A program made the translations under genes and the position numbers. Below, piece after piece: positions 18,867 to 29,699 of a stretch of 64,000 nucleotides of DNA (position 1 is its first letter; each line of letters opens with the position of its first letter). The stretch lies in assembly GCF_000294775.2 (NCBI RefSeq), contig NZ_CP015506.1:4253501-4317500 (forward strand), in the 5' to 3' direction. This DNA comes from Cytobacillus oceanisediminis 2691 (GTDB lineage Bacteria; Bacillota; Bacilli; Bacillales; Cytobacillaceae). The notes under the pieces were generated by a model that saw nothing but the letters and a program-made list of their open reading frames with translations, was not told the origin of the DNA and searched no databases.

Positions 18867-19769
18867 CTAATTTATGCGCTCTTCACTATAAGGATTAATG
18901 TGCACAAATACATTTTGAACATTTTCCAATCCAAGCAGCTTGCGTTTCACTTCTTTGCCCACCCGGTGGCCATCCTCAACAGTCATATTGGGATCCACTG
19001 AAACTTTAATATCTACAATAACATAATGTCCGTGTTCCCTGGCGTGCAGTTCATCAATCCTTTTAACCAGATCAACGGATTCAGCAGTTTTGCGCATCTC
19101 AAGTGTATCTTCTTCATGAAGCACATGATCAAGTGTGCTATGAATGGATTCTTTCCCCAGCCTCCATGCCATCTTGAGAATCATAAGGGAAACAATGAGA
19201 CCAGCAACAGGATCTGCATACTCAAGCCATTCGATCCCCATTCTTCCGCCAATTATTGCACATCCAATGCCTATTAAAGCTGCAATTGATGAATAGACAT
19301 CTGAACGGTGTTCATAGGCATTTACAATTAAAGCATCACTGTTTAGTTTCTTTCCCAAATTATACTTATAACGAAACATCGCTTCTTTCACAATGATAGA
19401 AACCAGCACTGCAGCTATTGCAATTGCTTTTGGAGGTTCAATTGGCGAAAAAAATGACTCAAATGATGATTTGCCGATTTCAATTCCCACGAGGAACAGC
19501 AAAACCGCAACAATAATGGCTGCAATCATTTCAGCTTTTCCATGACCATATGGGTGATCCTTATCCGGCGGCTGTTTTGCAGCTCTCAGCCCTAAATATA
19601 CAGCAAAGGATCCGGCTACATCTGAAGCAGAATGGACCGCATCTGCCACGAGCGCTTTACTTCCTGAATAAATGCCTATTCCCCATTTGATGGCAGCAAG
19701 AATAATATTGCCCACGATGCCAATAATGGCTGCAAATTCAGCTTTCTTAAAACGATCGTTATTTTCCAA
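18867..19769 (-). CDS. Cation diffusion facilitator family transporter
   Basis: A 300-residue CDF transporter with six predicted membrane spans and a C-terminal cytoplasmic ferredoxin-like domain (about 205-295). It exports a divalent metal using the proton gradient. Family motifs: ADAVHSASD in span 2 (H46/D50), DHPYGHGKAE, and NAYEHRSD in span 5 (D157). The nearest described B. subtilis relatives are the manganese exporters MneP/MneS, so Mn is a reasonable guess. Starts with TTG behind GGAGGAAGGAAG. It occupies the place between secDF and lapA where B. subtilis has yrvC. Confidence 0.9.
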   Translation of the reverse strand: MENNDRFKKAEFAAIIGIVGNIILAAIKWGIGIYSGSKALVADAVHSASDVAGSFAVYLGLRAAKQPPDKDHPYGHGKAEMIAAIIVAVLLFLVGIEIGKSSFESFFSPIEPPKAIAIAAVLVSIIVKEAMFRYKYNLGKKLNSDALIVNAYEHRSDVYSSIAALIGIGCAIIGGRMGIEWLEYADPVAGLIVSLMILKMAWRLGKESIHSTLDHVLHEEDTLEMRKTAESVDLVKRIDELHAREHGHYVIVDIKVSVDPNMTVEDGHRVGKEVKRKLLGLENVQNVFVHINPYSEERIN

Positions 19770-19871
19770 AGCGATACTTCCTTCCTCCCTGAACTTGTTT
19801 TTAGTTTATCCTATTTCCCGGAATCATTAACCTTTTTTGTAAAATAGACGGCATCCAGTTTTCCAGATTAA

Positions 19872-19900
19872 CAAAAAAACTCAGGCATTCGCCTGAGTCT
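19872..19900 (-). terminator. Terminator after secDF
   Basis: ACTCAGGC-GAAT-GCCTGAGT followed by TTTTTTTG on the minus strand. Confidence 0.9.
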
Positions 19901-19909
19901 TTGAAAGTA

Positions 19910-22174
19910 TTATACTTGAGGTTCGTCACTGACTTTGCGTTTTTCTTTTACGGTATTAATAACGCCTTTTTCTTTCAGTTCTTTGCCTTTCCATACTGCC
20001 CAAATCTGCGCAGCAAGGAAAATCGATGAATAGGTACCTGCAATTAAACCGATCAGAAGCGCAAACGAGAAATTTCTGATTGACTCACTTCCAAACACCA
20101 GGAGCGCAACGACAGTAAATACAACAGTTAAAACAGTATTCACAGAGCGGCCAAGCGTTTGGCGAAGACTTTTGTTTACAACATCAGCAATATCTTCGAA
20201 TGATTTGAGCTTTTTCTTTTTCTGCATATTCTCACGCATCCGGTCGAACGTTACGATTGTATCGTTGATCGAATAACCTACTACCGTCAGTACTGCTGCA
20301 ATGAAGGTAATGTCCACTTCAAGACGCGTAAAGCTAAATACAGCGATTATAAAGAAGGCATCATGCAGAAGCGCAAGAACTGCTGGAATAGCCATCTTGA
20401 TCTCAAAGCGAATGGTTACATAGATGATAATGCCTACAGAGGCTATGGCAAGAGCTTTTAGTGCATTTTTAGCGAGCTCTTTTCCTACAGTTGGTGAAAC
20501 TGTGCTGACATTCGGATCTTGACCGAATTCTTCATGAAAATGAGTTTTAACCTCTGCTATTTCATCTTTAGTTAAAACATCTTTAAATCTAGCAACACCG
20601 ATTTCTTTATTATCGCCCGAGATGACAATATCATCTGTCTCGATTCCAAGCGCTGATAATTCAGCTTGAAATTTTTCTTTTGTTAAAGGTTCACTTGCCT
20701 GCTGCTCGATGCGGGTACCGCTGACAAAATCGATTCCTAGATTTAAGCGGAAAATAGAAACAACAATGATTCCCACTGCAATTAATACAGCAGAAAGGAT
20801 GAAGAACTTCTTGCGGTTCCCTACAAAATCAAATTTATCGAACTTGGTCGGCAAATCCAGAGTATCGTAATTTTCAGCAATGTTTTTGATTTCACTTTTC
20901 TTAACACCAAACCAGCCTGGCTTTTTATTCAGTGCTTTACTATGGACCCAAAGCCCCATTAGCAGCCTTGTGCCATAAACCGCAGTAATAAAGCTTGCCA
21001 GGATGCTTATAATAAGCATGGTAGCAAATCCTTTTACAGAACTTGTCCCATACATGAATAAAACGGCTGCTGCTAAAATGGTTGTGATATTTGCATCAAA
21101 TATCGTCGAAAGTGAGTTTTTCTCACCAGCCTGGAAAGCTGATTTGATTGTTCTGCCCACTTTTATTTCTTCGCGGATTCTCTCATAGGTAATAATATTC
21201 GCATCAACAGCCATACCGACCCCCAGAATGAGCGCAGCAATACCAGGCAGCGTCAATACGCCATTCATCCAGTCAAATACGAGTAAAATCAGATAAATAT
21301 AGAAAGATAATGTAATTGTTGCTATAAACCCAGGGAAACGATATACCGCAATCATGTAGATAAATATAATGGCAATTCCAATAATACCGGCAAGAATAGT
21401 CGTTTCCATTGCCTGCTCACCGAATTTCGCACCTACCGATGTCGAATAAACTTCATCGAGCTGTACTGGCAGGGAACCGGCATTCAACAAATCCGACAGT
21501 GTCTTTGCTTCTTCAATCGTAAAATTCCCAACAATGGACACGGTATCCTGATTAAAGATCTGGCTTACCTGTGGAGCAGATAAGTATTTTGGATCTTCTT
21601 TTGCTGACTCAGCCTGGAATGAATCCTGGCCTTCTTCAAAATCAAGCCAAATGACAAGCAGGTTATTTGGCGCTCCCATATTGACAATTTTTTGAGTTAC
21701 ATCTTTAAATTTGCTTGCACTCTTCAGCTTCAATGAAACACTTGGCTTTCCGTTTTCATCGAATGTCTGCTTTGCCCCATTTTCAGCAAGGTCTGAACCA
21801 TCCATCATCAATTGATCATTAACATCTCTAAATGATAGATTAGCTTCTGTGGATAGAATTTCCCTTGCCTTATTCTGATCTGTTACACCAGCAAGCTGAA
21901 CGCGGATCCTCTTATCTCCCTCAATCTGGATATTCGGCTCACTGACTCCAAGAACATTGATCCGCCTATCCAGTGCTTCGGCAGTACTTGCAAGGACGGC
22001 TTTATCAACCTTCTGCCCATCTTTTGGCGTTACCTCATAGAGGACTTCAAATCCGCCCTGCAAATCAAGGCCAAGCTTAATATTTTTTAAAATGTTGTTT
22101 GTCGTTGCCCCTGCCAGGCTTCCCAATAATACAACAATCAGGAAAAAGGCAACGATACGGCTGCGCTTTAACAT
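19910..22174 (-). CDS. secDF: Protein translocase subunit SecDF (fused)
   Basis: A 754-residue SecD-SecF fusion (B. subtilis SecDF about 737). The SecD half (about 1-430) has one N-terminal span, a large extracytoplasmic P1 domain and five further spans. The SecF half (about 450-735) repeats the layout with a smaller P4 domain. Conserved features include GLDLQGG, the GMAVDANIITYERIREE segment with the proton-relay aspartate, and GYSINDTIVTFDRMRE. AAGGAGGATT precedes the ATG. Monocistronic with a long leader and its own terminator. Confidence 0.97.
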   Translation of the reverse strand: MLKRSRIVAFFLIVVLLGSLAGATTNNILKNIKLGLDLQGGFEVLYEVTPKDGQKVDKAVLASTAEALDRRINVLGVSEPNIQIEGDKRIRVQLAGVTDQNKAREILSTEANLSFRDVNDQLMMDGSDLAENGAKQTFDENGKPSVSLKLKSASKFKDVTQKIVNMGAPNNLLVIWLDFEEGQDSFQAESAKEDPKYLSAPQVSQIFNQDTVSIVGNFTIEEAKTLSDLLNAGSLPVQLDEVYSTSVGAKFGEQAMETTILAGIIGIAIIFIYMIAVYRFPGFIATITLSFYIYLILLVFDWMNGVLTLPGIAALILGVGMAVDANIITYERIREEIKVGRTIKSAFQAGEKNSLSTIFDANITTILAAAVLFMYGTSSVKGFATMLIISILASFITAVYGTRLLMGLWVHSKALNKKPGWFGVKKSEIKNIAENYDTLDLPTKFDKFDFVGNRKKFFILSAVLIAVGIIVVSIFRLNLGIDFVSGTRIEQQASEPLTKEKFQAELSALGIETDDIVISGDNKEIGVARFKDVLTKDEIAEVKTHFHEEFGQDPNVSTVSPTVGKELAKNALKALAIASVGIIIYVTIRFEIKMAIPAVLALLHDAFFIIAVFSFTRLEVDITFIAAVLTVVGYSINDTIVTFDRMRENMQKKKKLKSFEDIADVVNKSLRQTLGRSVNTVLTVVFTVVALLVFGSESIRNFSFALLIGLIAGTYSSIFLAAQIWAVWKGKELKEKGVINTVKEKRKVSDEPQV

Positions 22175-22400
22175 TATGAATAAATCCTCCTTAGCTATCG
22201 CCCGCTTATTGAAATCACAAGCATCACTTCAACCTCTGTGATGCATCATTAACCATACAGTCTTGCGTCGGAAAGCTGCATATCTTTTCAATGCAGCCCC
22301 CAGTATTATGACTTTGTTTGAACCCTAGCTGGCTTTACTATCCGTTCTTGAATTTCATTCTATGTATGAAAACTGAAATGAAATAATACCGTTTACTCCG
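22175..22400 (-). promoter_or_regulatory. Long structured leader of secDF
   Basis: About 226 bases lie between the predicted transcription start and the secDF ATG. Two hairpins are visible: GCTGCAT/ATGCAGC (22275-22281 with 22291-22297) and GCATCAC/GTGATGC (22221-22227 with 22238-22244). A short frame starting TTG near 22291, behind GGGGGCTGCA, could encode about 20 residues ending just before the secDF ribosome binding site. Regulation is inference. Confidence 0.4.
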
Positions 22401-22406
22401 CTTTTC

Positions 22407-22435
22407 ATTATGAGACAGATTGTAAAACCTGTCAA
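22407..22435 (-). promoter_or_regulatory. Sigma-A promoter of secDF
   Basis: TTGACA (22435-22430), 17-base spacer, CATAAT (22412-22407) on the minus strand. Confidence 0.7.
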
Positions 22436-22479
22436 TTTGTCATATACCATGTTAATTTTTGTAAAAAGTAGAAAGGTGA

Positions 22480-22776
22480 CTATTTTAACAGTTCCCTTCT
22501 CTCTTCTTCACTATCAAAAACAAAGTCAGCCTCTTTAAAAGCCTCGATGGTAGCATAGTGAATGTATTCACTCACTTTTACCTCCATGATTTCTTCTACA
22601 ATTTCAAATAGCCTGACATTTTCTTTTGTGTTTTTCCACTTCTTCTTTGTGAGGAATTCCCAGAGCTCCTGTTCAGTCACTTTTTTATATCCCAGCAGCC
22701 GAAATTCATCTAATTTGCTTTCCAATGCAGGTTTTACCGTAGTGCGAAAATAATCATATTCATGGCCGATTTTCAC
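22480..22776 (-). CDS. comN: Post-transcriptional regulator ComN
   Basis: A 98-residue protein of the Post_transc_reg family, the same length as B. subtilis ComN (YrzD). ComN promotes comE operon mRNA accumulation and binds DivIVA at division sites. The segment VKPALESKLDEFRLLGY and the following WEFLTKKKW are characteristic. GTG at 22776 is chosen because GGGGAGG lies about 10 bases upstream; an ATG 21 bases earlier has no such site. Divergent from spoVB. Confidence 0.88.
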   Translation of the reverse strand: MKIGHEYDYFRTTVKPALESKLDEFRLLGYKKVTEQELWEFLTKKKWKNTKENVRLFEIVEEIMEVKVSEYIHYATIEAFKEADFVFDSEEERRELLK

Positions 22777-22898
22777 TTTCAGCCGCCTCCCCGCCATTAT
22801 TCACATGGAAATTATGATAGCTTGTCATGCTTTGTCCTCTTCCTTGCATATAGATAATTGTATATGATAATACCCATTTTGAGAAGGCAGGGAGTTGA

Positions 22899-24464
22899 AT
22901 GTCCAAATTTCTGAAAGGTACCATGATCCTGCTCGCTGCAGGCCTGGTGACCAGGGTCCTGGGCTTTATAAACAGAATTGTCATTGCCCGGTTTATTGGA
23001 GAAGAAGGCGTTGGCCTTTATATGATGGCTTTTCCCACCATGATTCTAGTCGTCACTATCACACAGCTTGGGCTGCCGGTTGCTATTTCTAAGAATGTGG
23101 CCGAAGCGGAGGCAAAGGGAGATACAGCAAAAATCAAGAAAATATTAGTTGTTTCCTTAGCGACGACTATCTCACTTTCAATTGTTTTCACTCCTGCTTT
23201 AATTTTGCTTGCTCCATTATTATCAGATACACTCTTTACCGATGAACGCACACAGCTTCCTTTGATGGCGATCGCCCCTATCGTGCCGATCATTGCAGTT
23301 TCTTCTGTCATTCGGGGTTATTTTCAGGGCAGACAGAACATGAAGCCTGCTGCCTATTCCCAGATGATTGAACAGATAGTCCGAATAAGCCTGATTGCTT
23401 TGATGACTAAGGCATTTCTGCCATACGGAATTGAGTATGCGGCAGCGGGAGCCATGCTGGCAGCAGTCATTGGGGAGCTTGCATCATTGCTCTATTTAAT
23501 GACCACATTTAAGCTTAAAAAGAAATTCAGAGTCAGGAAACAATTCTTTAAATTTGTGTCTTCCGGAAAAAGTACATTTAACGAATTGATGACCGTCGCT
23601 CTTCCAACGACAGGCAGCAAAATGATCGGTTCAGTCGCCTGGTTTTTTGAACCGATTGTGGTAGCACAGAGTCTTGCACTTGCAGGGGTGGCGGCCGCTG
23701 CGGCTACGAAGCAATATGGTGCTCTTACCGGCTTTGCCATGCCTCTTCTGATGCTTCCATCTTTTATTACTTATTCTTTGTCAACATCTCTTGTTCCGGC
23801 TATCAGCGAAGCAAATTCCCAGAATAATATGCGTCTGATCGAATACCGGCTTCAGCAGGCACTTCGGTTTGCATTTATTACTGGCGGCCTGGCAGTGGTG
23901 GTTCTTTATGTCCTTTCCGATCAATTGATGGAAGTAATGTACGGCTCCTCAAGCGGTTCTCATTTTATTAAATTGATGGCGCCATTTTTTCTGTTTTATT
24001 ATTATCAGGGACCTCTTCAGGCAACTTTACAGGCATTAAATCTGGCCCGTGCCGCAATGATCAACAGTCTGATTGGCGCTGCCGTTAAAACGGCAGTCAT
24101 CTTTCTACTTGCCAGCCAGCCTGCATTTGGCATCAATGGTGTTGCGATGGGAATTCTGACCGGCACAGTCCTGGTGACAATGCTTCACTTTGCAACAGTA
24201 CTGAAAGCTATTTCGTTTACTTTTTTCATCAGGGACTATCTAATGACGTTTATTGCCATGTTTTTGTCAGGGGGCATTGGCTTCTGGATGCTCAAAGATT
24301 TACTTTCCCCTGACTTAAATACAGCAGTGAGGGTAATTGTGATTTCTTCCGCCATCACTTCTGTATATATAATTTTCTTATTATTCTTCAAGCTTATTAA
24401 AAAGAGTGATCTGATTCGGATTCCATGGGTTGGCAGATTATTATCAAGGTTTGCATTTAGATAA
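22899..24464 (+). CDS. spoVB: Stage V sporulation protein B (MurJ-like flippase)
   Basis: A 521-residue MOP/MATE-superfamily membrane protein with about 14 spans (B. subtilis SpoVB 518). SpoVB is required for spore cortex synthesis and probably flips lipid II-type intermediates. N-terminal KGTMILLAAGLVTRVLGF and the IRGYFQGRQNM segment are typical. GGGAG precedes the ATG. Positional match with B. subtilis next to comN. Monocistronic, convergent with the DUF421 gene. Confidence 0.95.
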   Translation: MSKFLKGTMILLAAGLVTRVLGFINRIVIARFIGEEGVGLYMMAFPTMILVVTITQLGLPVAISKNVAEAEAKGDTAKIKKILVVSLATTISLSIVFTPALILLAPLLSDTLFTDERTQLPLMAIAPIVPIIAVSSVIRGYFQGRQNMKPAAYSQMIEQIVRISLIALMTKAFLPYGIEYAAAGAMLAAVIGELASLLYLMTTFKLKKKFRVRKQFFKFVSSGKSTFNELMTVALPTTGSKMIGSVAWFFEPIVVAQSLALAGVAAAAATKQYGALTGFAMPLLMLPSFITYSLSTSLVPAISEANSQNNMRLIEYRLQQALRFAFITGGLAVVVLYVLSDQLMEVMYGSSSGSHFIKLMAPFFLFYYYQGPLQATLQALNLARAAMINSLIGAAVKTAVIFLLASQPAFGINGVAMGILTGTVLVTMLHFATVLKAISFTFFIRDYLMTFIAMFLSGGIGFWMLKDLLSPDLNTAVRVIVISSAITSVYIIFLLFFKLIKKSDLIRIPWVGRLLSRFAFR

Positions 24465-24481
24465 TCTGCCTATATCAGCAG

Positions 24482-24516
24482 GGTCAGCTCAATTTTGCCT
24501 ATCTTGAGCTGGCCTC
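24482..24516. terminator. Hairpin between convergent spoVB and DUF421 gene
   Basis: CAGCTCAA (24485-24492) and TTGAGCTG (24504-24511), extended imperfectly. T-runs are poor, so confidence is moderate. Confidence 0.5.
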
Positions 24517-24519
24517 GAT

Positions 24520-25170
24520 TTATTTCCTTTCGTCAAGCAGATCTACATAAAATTGGCCATTTTCATAGCTGCAGAATGATATATTTGATATCTCTTTATA
24601 CCCCTCTTTTCTAAGCTCCTGACGAAGCCAAAAGTCACTTTTGTTTATCGTTTCCAGATTAGTTTTCTGAATTGTCCCATCTATGATTAAAGGGATTGTA
24701 ATTCCCCCCTCTTTGCTGTCCTTTTTTTCAAACACTGACAAAGTACCGGAAGATTCAAGGATGGCAAATTCCACATCTGAGATTTTGGAAATATCTTTTT
24801 CTCTTAACTGCAAAAGCAGGTCATCAAAGTTATACCTCTGTTTCCTCATGGCATTTTCATCAATTTTTCCTTTATTAATAATAATGGTCGGTTTGCCATC
24901 AACGACATCCCTGAACGTTTTGCTCTTCAGGGAAAGTATGGCCAGCACAATCTGCACAACCATCAAAAGGAGCATTGGCAGCACATTTTTCAGGATTTCT
25001 GAATCCGGAGTTTCAATCGCCACTACTGCAAGTTCAGCAATCATGATATAGACGACTAAATCCAGGATGCTTAGTTCACCAATTTCTCTTTTGCCCATTA
25101 GTCTAAAAATGAGAAGAATGACTGCATAGAGAAATAATGTTCTTCCTACAATTATTAGATATTCTTCCAC
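24520..25170 (-). CDS. DUF421/YetF-family membrane protein (YrbG-like)
   Basis: A 216-residue protein with three N-terminal membrane spans (about residues 5-25, 37-60 and 65-85) and a cytoplasmic C-terminal DUF421 domain containing the family pattern RYNFDDLLLQLREK. YetF-type proteins affect spore germination or membrane stress in some Bacillus; the function here is unknown. GTG at 25170 has AAAAGGAG upstream and gives the expected length (B. subtilis YrbG about 218). Confidence 0.85.
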   Translation of the reverse strand: MEEYLIIVGRTLFLYAVILLIFRLMGKREIGELSILDLVVYIMIAELAVVAIETPDSEILKNVLPMLLLMVVQIVLAILSLKSKTFRDVVDGKPTIIINKGKIDENAMRKQRYNFDDLLLQLREKDISKISDVEFAILESSGTLSVFEKKDSKEGGITIPLIIDGTIQKTNLETINKSDFWLRQELRKEGYKEISNISFCSYENGQFYVDLLDERK

Positions 25171-25368
25171 TTCTACAGCACTCCTTTTGATGCAATCCTT
25201 TATATCCTTCCGCATATTAAAACTTTTATGATTTTATCTGGCTTTTTCTTTGAACATTTTAGATTCTATTTTTTCATTGTGTGAATATGCTTGTACTAAG
25301 GATTAAGCTGAATAGCCTCTGGGGTAAAAGCTGTTCCTATTTACTGATTCAGAAGGGAGAGGGTCAAT

Positions 25369-25755
25369 ATAGAAGAGTCAAAGAACTTCGGAAGCGCCGT
25401 ACTTTATGGAATTATCGCCATTTTTGCCATTGCTGTAGCGAGCAGTCTCGTTTTTTCACTGCTTCTGCGGTTCACCTCGCTGCAGGAGTCTTCCCTGCAG
25501 TATATTATTTCTGCTGTTTCATTTGTTTCTCTTTTTGCGGGCGGGTTCATATCCGGAGGTAAAGGGAAGCAAAAAGGATGGCTGCTTGGAGGCTTGACAG
25601 GCCTTATTTACTCAATCGTTATTTTTCTATTTCAATATCTGGGACATGACAGTTTATTTGATATGGAGCAAATGATATACCACACCTGTTTTACGCTGAC
25701 TGCAATGATGGGCGGTATATTGGGAGTTAATCTCAACACTAAAAGAACAGCTTAA
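25369..25755 (+). CDS. TIGR04086-family membrane protein (YrzE-like), non-canonical ATA start
   Basis: A 128-residue reading frame encoding a small membrane protein with four hydrophobic segments: GIIAIFAIAVASSLVF, IISAVSFVSLFAGGF, a Gly-rich third segment and a C-terminal GGILGVNL. B. subtilis yrzE lies at the same place beside yajC. There is no ATG, GTG or TTG between the in-frame stop at 25345-25347 and the first hydrophobic segment. The best start is ATA at 25369, nine bases after the purine-rich AAGGGAG. Other explanations are a base error, a CTG start, or a decayed gene. It ends at a strong terminator. Confidence 0.7.
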   Translation: MEESKNFGSAVLYGIIAIFAIAVASSLVFSLLLRFTSLQESSLQYIISAVSFVSLFAGGFISGGKGKQKGWLLGGLTGLIYSIVIFLFQYLGHDSLFDMEQMIYHTCFTLTAMMGGILGVNLNTKRTA

Positions 25756-25756
25756 A

Positions 25757-25792
25757 AAAGAAGGTCCTGAAATTCAGGACCTTCTTTTTTTG
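25757..25792. terminator. Bidirectional terminator, yrzE-like gene / yajC
   Basis: AAGAAGGTCCTGA (25758-25770) pairs with TCAGGACCTTCTT (25774-25786), with Ts on both strands. Confidence 0.9.
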
Positions 25793-25795
25793 ATA

Positions 25796-26080
25796 TTAAG
25801 ATTTTGCTAATGCATCGCCAGTTGCCTGCGTTACTTCGCGGATCGCTGCACGATCGTATGTAAGACGGCTTCCGTCACCACATTTAATAACCACTTTGTC
25901 TTCGTCGATGGCATCAACGAATCCATGAAGACCGCCGATTGTAACAACCTTATCTCCCTTTTTTAAATCACTTTGCATTTGCTGAACTGCCTTTTGGCGT
26001 TTCTGCTGCGGACGAATTAACAGGAAATAGAATAAAACAAACATCAGCAATAATGGTCCTAATGTTCCTAAAAGCTCCAT
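25796..26080 (-). CDS. yajC: Preprotein translocase subunit YajC
   Basis: A 94-residue protein with one N-terminal membrane span (about residues 5-23) followed by the family motif LIRPQQKRQK and a small cytoplasmic domain. YajC associates with SecDF. ATG at 26080 is chosen because AAAGGGGGG precedes it; an ATG six codons earlier overlaps that site. It follows tgt in the usual queA-tgt-yajC order. Confidence 0.95.
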   Translation of the reverse strand: MELLGTLGPLLLMFVLFYFLLIRPQQKRQKAVQQMQSDLKKGDKVVTIGGLHGFVDAIDEDKVVIKCGDGSRLTYDRAAIREVTQATGDALAKS

Positions 26081-26154
26081 AGTTTTCCCCCCTTTCAAAG
26101 ATTGTCCCGATTTAAGGAAAAGCTGCTCCTTAAACGAACTCTCAATTTTTATTA

Positions 26155-27356
<1,202 letters not shown>

Positions 27357-27385
27357 GTTATCGAAGTACAGAGATAACCTATTTA

Positions 27386-28414
27386 TTAAATAATGAGCAT
27401 AGCATCTCCAAAGCTGAAGAACCGATAATGCTCCTCCACGGCCTGATTATAGGCATTCAGAACGTTCTCACGGCCAGCCAGTGCACTTACAAGCATAATC
27501 AAGGTCGATTTAGGCAGATGAAAATTTGTAATCATGCCATCAATCGCTTTAAATTCATAGCCGGGATAAATGAAAATATCTGTCCACCCGCTTGCTTCTT
27601 CAAAACGGCCATTATGCATGGAAGCAATGGTTTCTAAAGTCCTTGTGGATGTAGTCCCCACACTGATAATTCTTCCTCCCTGCTCACGAACTTCATTCAA
27701 CAGCCGTGCAGTCCCTTCTGTTACCTGGTAAAATTCAGCGTGCATTTCATGCTCATTCAAATCATCCACACTAACCGGCCTGAAAGTTCCCAGACCAACG
27801 TGCAGAGTAATAAAAGCAATATGCACACCCATTTCCTTAATCTCTTCAAGAAGCTGCTCAGTAAAATGAAGGCCTGCTGTAGGGGCTGCAGCAGAACCGC
27901 GTTCACGGGCAAATACAGTCTGATAACGGTCACGATCATCAAGCTGCTCCTTAATATAAGGCGGCAATGGCATTTCTCCCAATTCCTCCAGCACCTCATA
28001 GAATATCCCGTCATACTTAAACTCCAGTACCCTGCCGCCATGATCTGAAGTTCCAGTGCAAACAGCAGTCAAATTGCCGTTTCCAAACGTTATCTCAGTT
28101 CCTTCTTTCACTCTCTTGGCTGGCTTGACCAGCGTTTCCCAGGAATCCCCTTCAAGCTGTTTTAGAAGAAGCACCTCTATTTTCGCACCAGTGCCTGTTT
28201 TTTCTCCAAACAGCCTGGCAGGAAGGACCTTTGTGTCGTTCAGCACAAGACAATCTCCAGCTTTGAGATAATGTTTAATATTTTTAAATACACTATGCTG
28301 AAGATCTCCGGTTATTTTATCAAGGACCATTAGCCTGCTGCCAGTCCGATCAGCCAAAGGCGTTTGTGCAATTAATTCCTCAGGCAAATGAAAATCAAAC
28401 CAATCTACTTTCAT
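27386..28414 (-). CDS. queA: S-adenosylmethionine:tRNA ribosyltransferase-isomerase
   Basis: A 342-residue QueA (typical size), which transfers and isomerises the ribose of SAM onto preQ1-tRNA to give epoxyqueuosine. Motifs include [16 protein letters not shown] N-terminus, [22 protein letters not shown] and [10 protein letters not shown]. Upstream of tgt in the conserved ruvA-ruvB-queA-tgt order. Confidence 0.97.
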   Translation of the reverse strand: MKVDWFDFHLPEELIAQTPLADRTGSRLMVLDKITGDLQHSVFKNIKHYLKAGDCLVLNDTKVLPARLFGEKTGTGAKIEVLLLKQLEGDSWETLVKPAKRVKEGTEITFGNGNLTAVCTGTSDHGGRVLEFKYDGIFYEVLEELGEMPLPPYIKEQLDDRDRYQTVFARERGSAAAPTAGLHFTEQLLEEIKEMGVHIAFITLHVGLGTFRPVSVDDLNEHEMHAEFYQVTEGTARLLNEVREQGGRIISVGTTSTRTLETIASMHNGRFEEASGWTDIFIYPGYEFKAIDGMITNFHLPKSTLIMLVSALAGRENVLNAYNQAVEEHYRFFSFGDAMLII

Positions 28415-28441
28415 GATGTCACCCTCTGTTATTCATATAGA

Positions 28442-28648
28442 CTACCGAAGCCTTCCTATAAAATAAAAGATGGCAGAAAGGATAACACTGATCAAAATCG
28501 ATGTAACGACTGGAAAATAAAATGTCGTATTGCCTTTCTTGATCACTATATCCCCCGGCAGCTTGCCAATATTAATAAACTGGCTTATAAATCCGATAGC
28601 AAAAATGATGGCACCAATGACCATCAGCCACTTTGATATGCCGCTCAA
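28442..28648 (-). CDS. DUF2905 small membrane protein
   Basis: A 68-residue protein with two membrane spans (about residues 5-23 and 44-64) and the DUF2905 signature [13 protein letters not shown] between them. Conserved next to ruvB in Bacilli. Its ATG overlaps the ruvB stop by four bases (ATGA), implying coupling. Function unknown. Confidence 0.88.
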   Translation of the reverse strand: MSGISKWLMVIGAIIFAIGFISQFINIGKLPGDIVIKKGNTTFYFPVVTSILISVILSAIFYFIGRLR

Positions 28649-29646
28649 TCAGCAGGCACCTCCATCTGAAAATGGCGGTACACCAGGTCCGTTACAATTC
28701 TTCCTCTTGGCGTCCGCTGAAGAAACCCAATCTGCAATAAATATGGTTCATAAACATCTTCAATCGTGTGTGCTTCTTCCCCAATGGTCGCTGCAATTGT
28801 TTCAAGGCCAACAGGACCGCCGCGGAATTTCTCTATAATCCCTCTTAATAATTTATGGTCAATATGGTCAAGGCCTAAACGGTCAACCTGCAAAAGCTCC
28901 AAAGCTTCCTTTGCCAGTGTTTCATCAACCTGGCCATCTGATTTGACCTGGGCAAAATCCCGGACTCTCCGGAGGAGCCTGTTTGCAATTCTAGGCGTGC
29001 CTCTTGACCTTCTGGCAACCTCAATGGCGGCTTTTAGATCTATACCTGTATCAAGGACCTCAGCTGTACGGACAACAATATCAGTCAGCTGCTCTTCTGA
29101 ATAGTATTCAAGCCTGCTAAGCACACCAAAACGGTCCCTTAACGGAGCCGATAACGACCCCGCCCTTGTAGTCGCGCCAACCAGTGTAAAAGGCGGTAAG
29201 TCCAATCTGACTGATCTGGCACTTGGCCCTTTTCCGATGACAATATCAAGACAAAAGTCCTCCATTGCCGGATATAGAACTTCTTCTATAGAACGCGGCA
29301 AGCGATGAATTTCATCAATAAACAGGACGTCACCAGGTTCCAATGCAGTCAGGATCGCAGCCAAATCACCAGGCCTTTCAATGGCGGGGCCTGCAGTGGT
29401 TCTGATATTTACTCCCATTTCATTGGCTATAATGGCAGCCAGTGTGGTTTTCCCCAATCCAGGCGGCCCATATAGAAGGACATGATCTAAGGTCTCCTCG
29501 CGTATTCTGGCAGCTTTGATAAAGATCTCGAGGTTCTGCTTTACTTTATCCTGTCCAATATACTGCTTTAGTGTCTGCGGTCGCAGACTCTGTTCGAATG
29601 AAAGATCCTGAAGATCAGCTTCACCGGATATTATCCGCTCTTCCAT
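28645..29646 (-). CDS. ruvB: Holliday junction branch-migration ATPase RuvB
   Basis: A 333-residue AAA+ motor with Walker [11 protein letters not shown] (about residues 59-68), Walker B FIDEIHRL, sensor GATTRAG, arginine finger region SAPLRDRFG and a C-terminal winged helix (TPRGR). Works with RuvA on Holliday junctions. Full length for the family. Confidence 0.98.
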   Translation of the reverse strand: MEERIISGEADLQDLSFEQSLRPQTLKQYIGQDKVKQNLEIFIKAARIREETLDHVLLYGPPGLGKTTLAAIIANEMGVNIRTTAGPAIERPGDLAAILTALEPGDVLFIDEIHRLPRSIEEVLYPAMEDFCLDIVIGKGPSARSVRLDLPPFTLVGATTRAGSLSAPLRDRFGVLSRLEYYSEEQLTDIVVRTAEVLDTGIDLKAAIEVARRSRGTPRIANRLLRRVRDFAQVKSDGQVDETLAKEALELLQVDRLGLDHIDHKLLRGIIEKFRGGPVGLETIAATIGEEAHTIEDVYEPYLLQIGFLQRTPRGRIVTDLVYRHFQMEVPAD

Positions 29647-29699
29647 ACATAATCACCTACTTAATATCAGCTTAAATGAATCGGACCCGTTCCAATACA

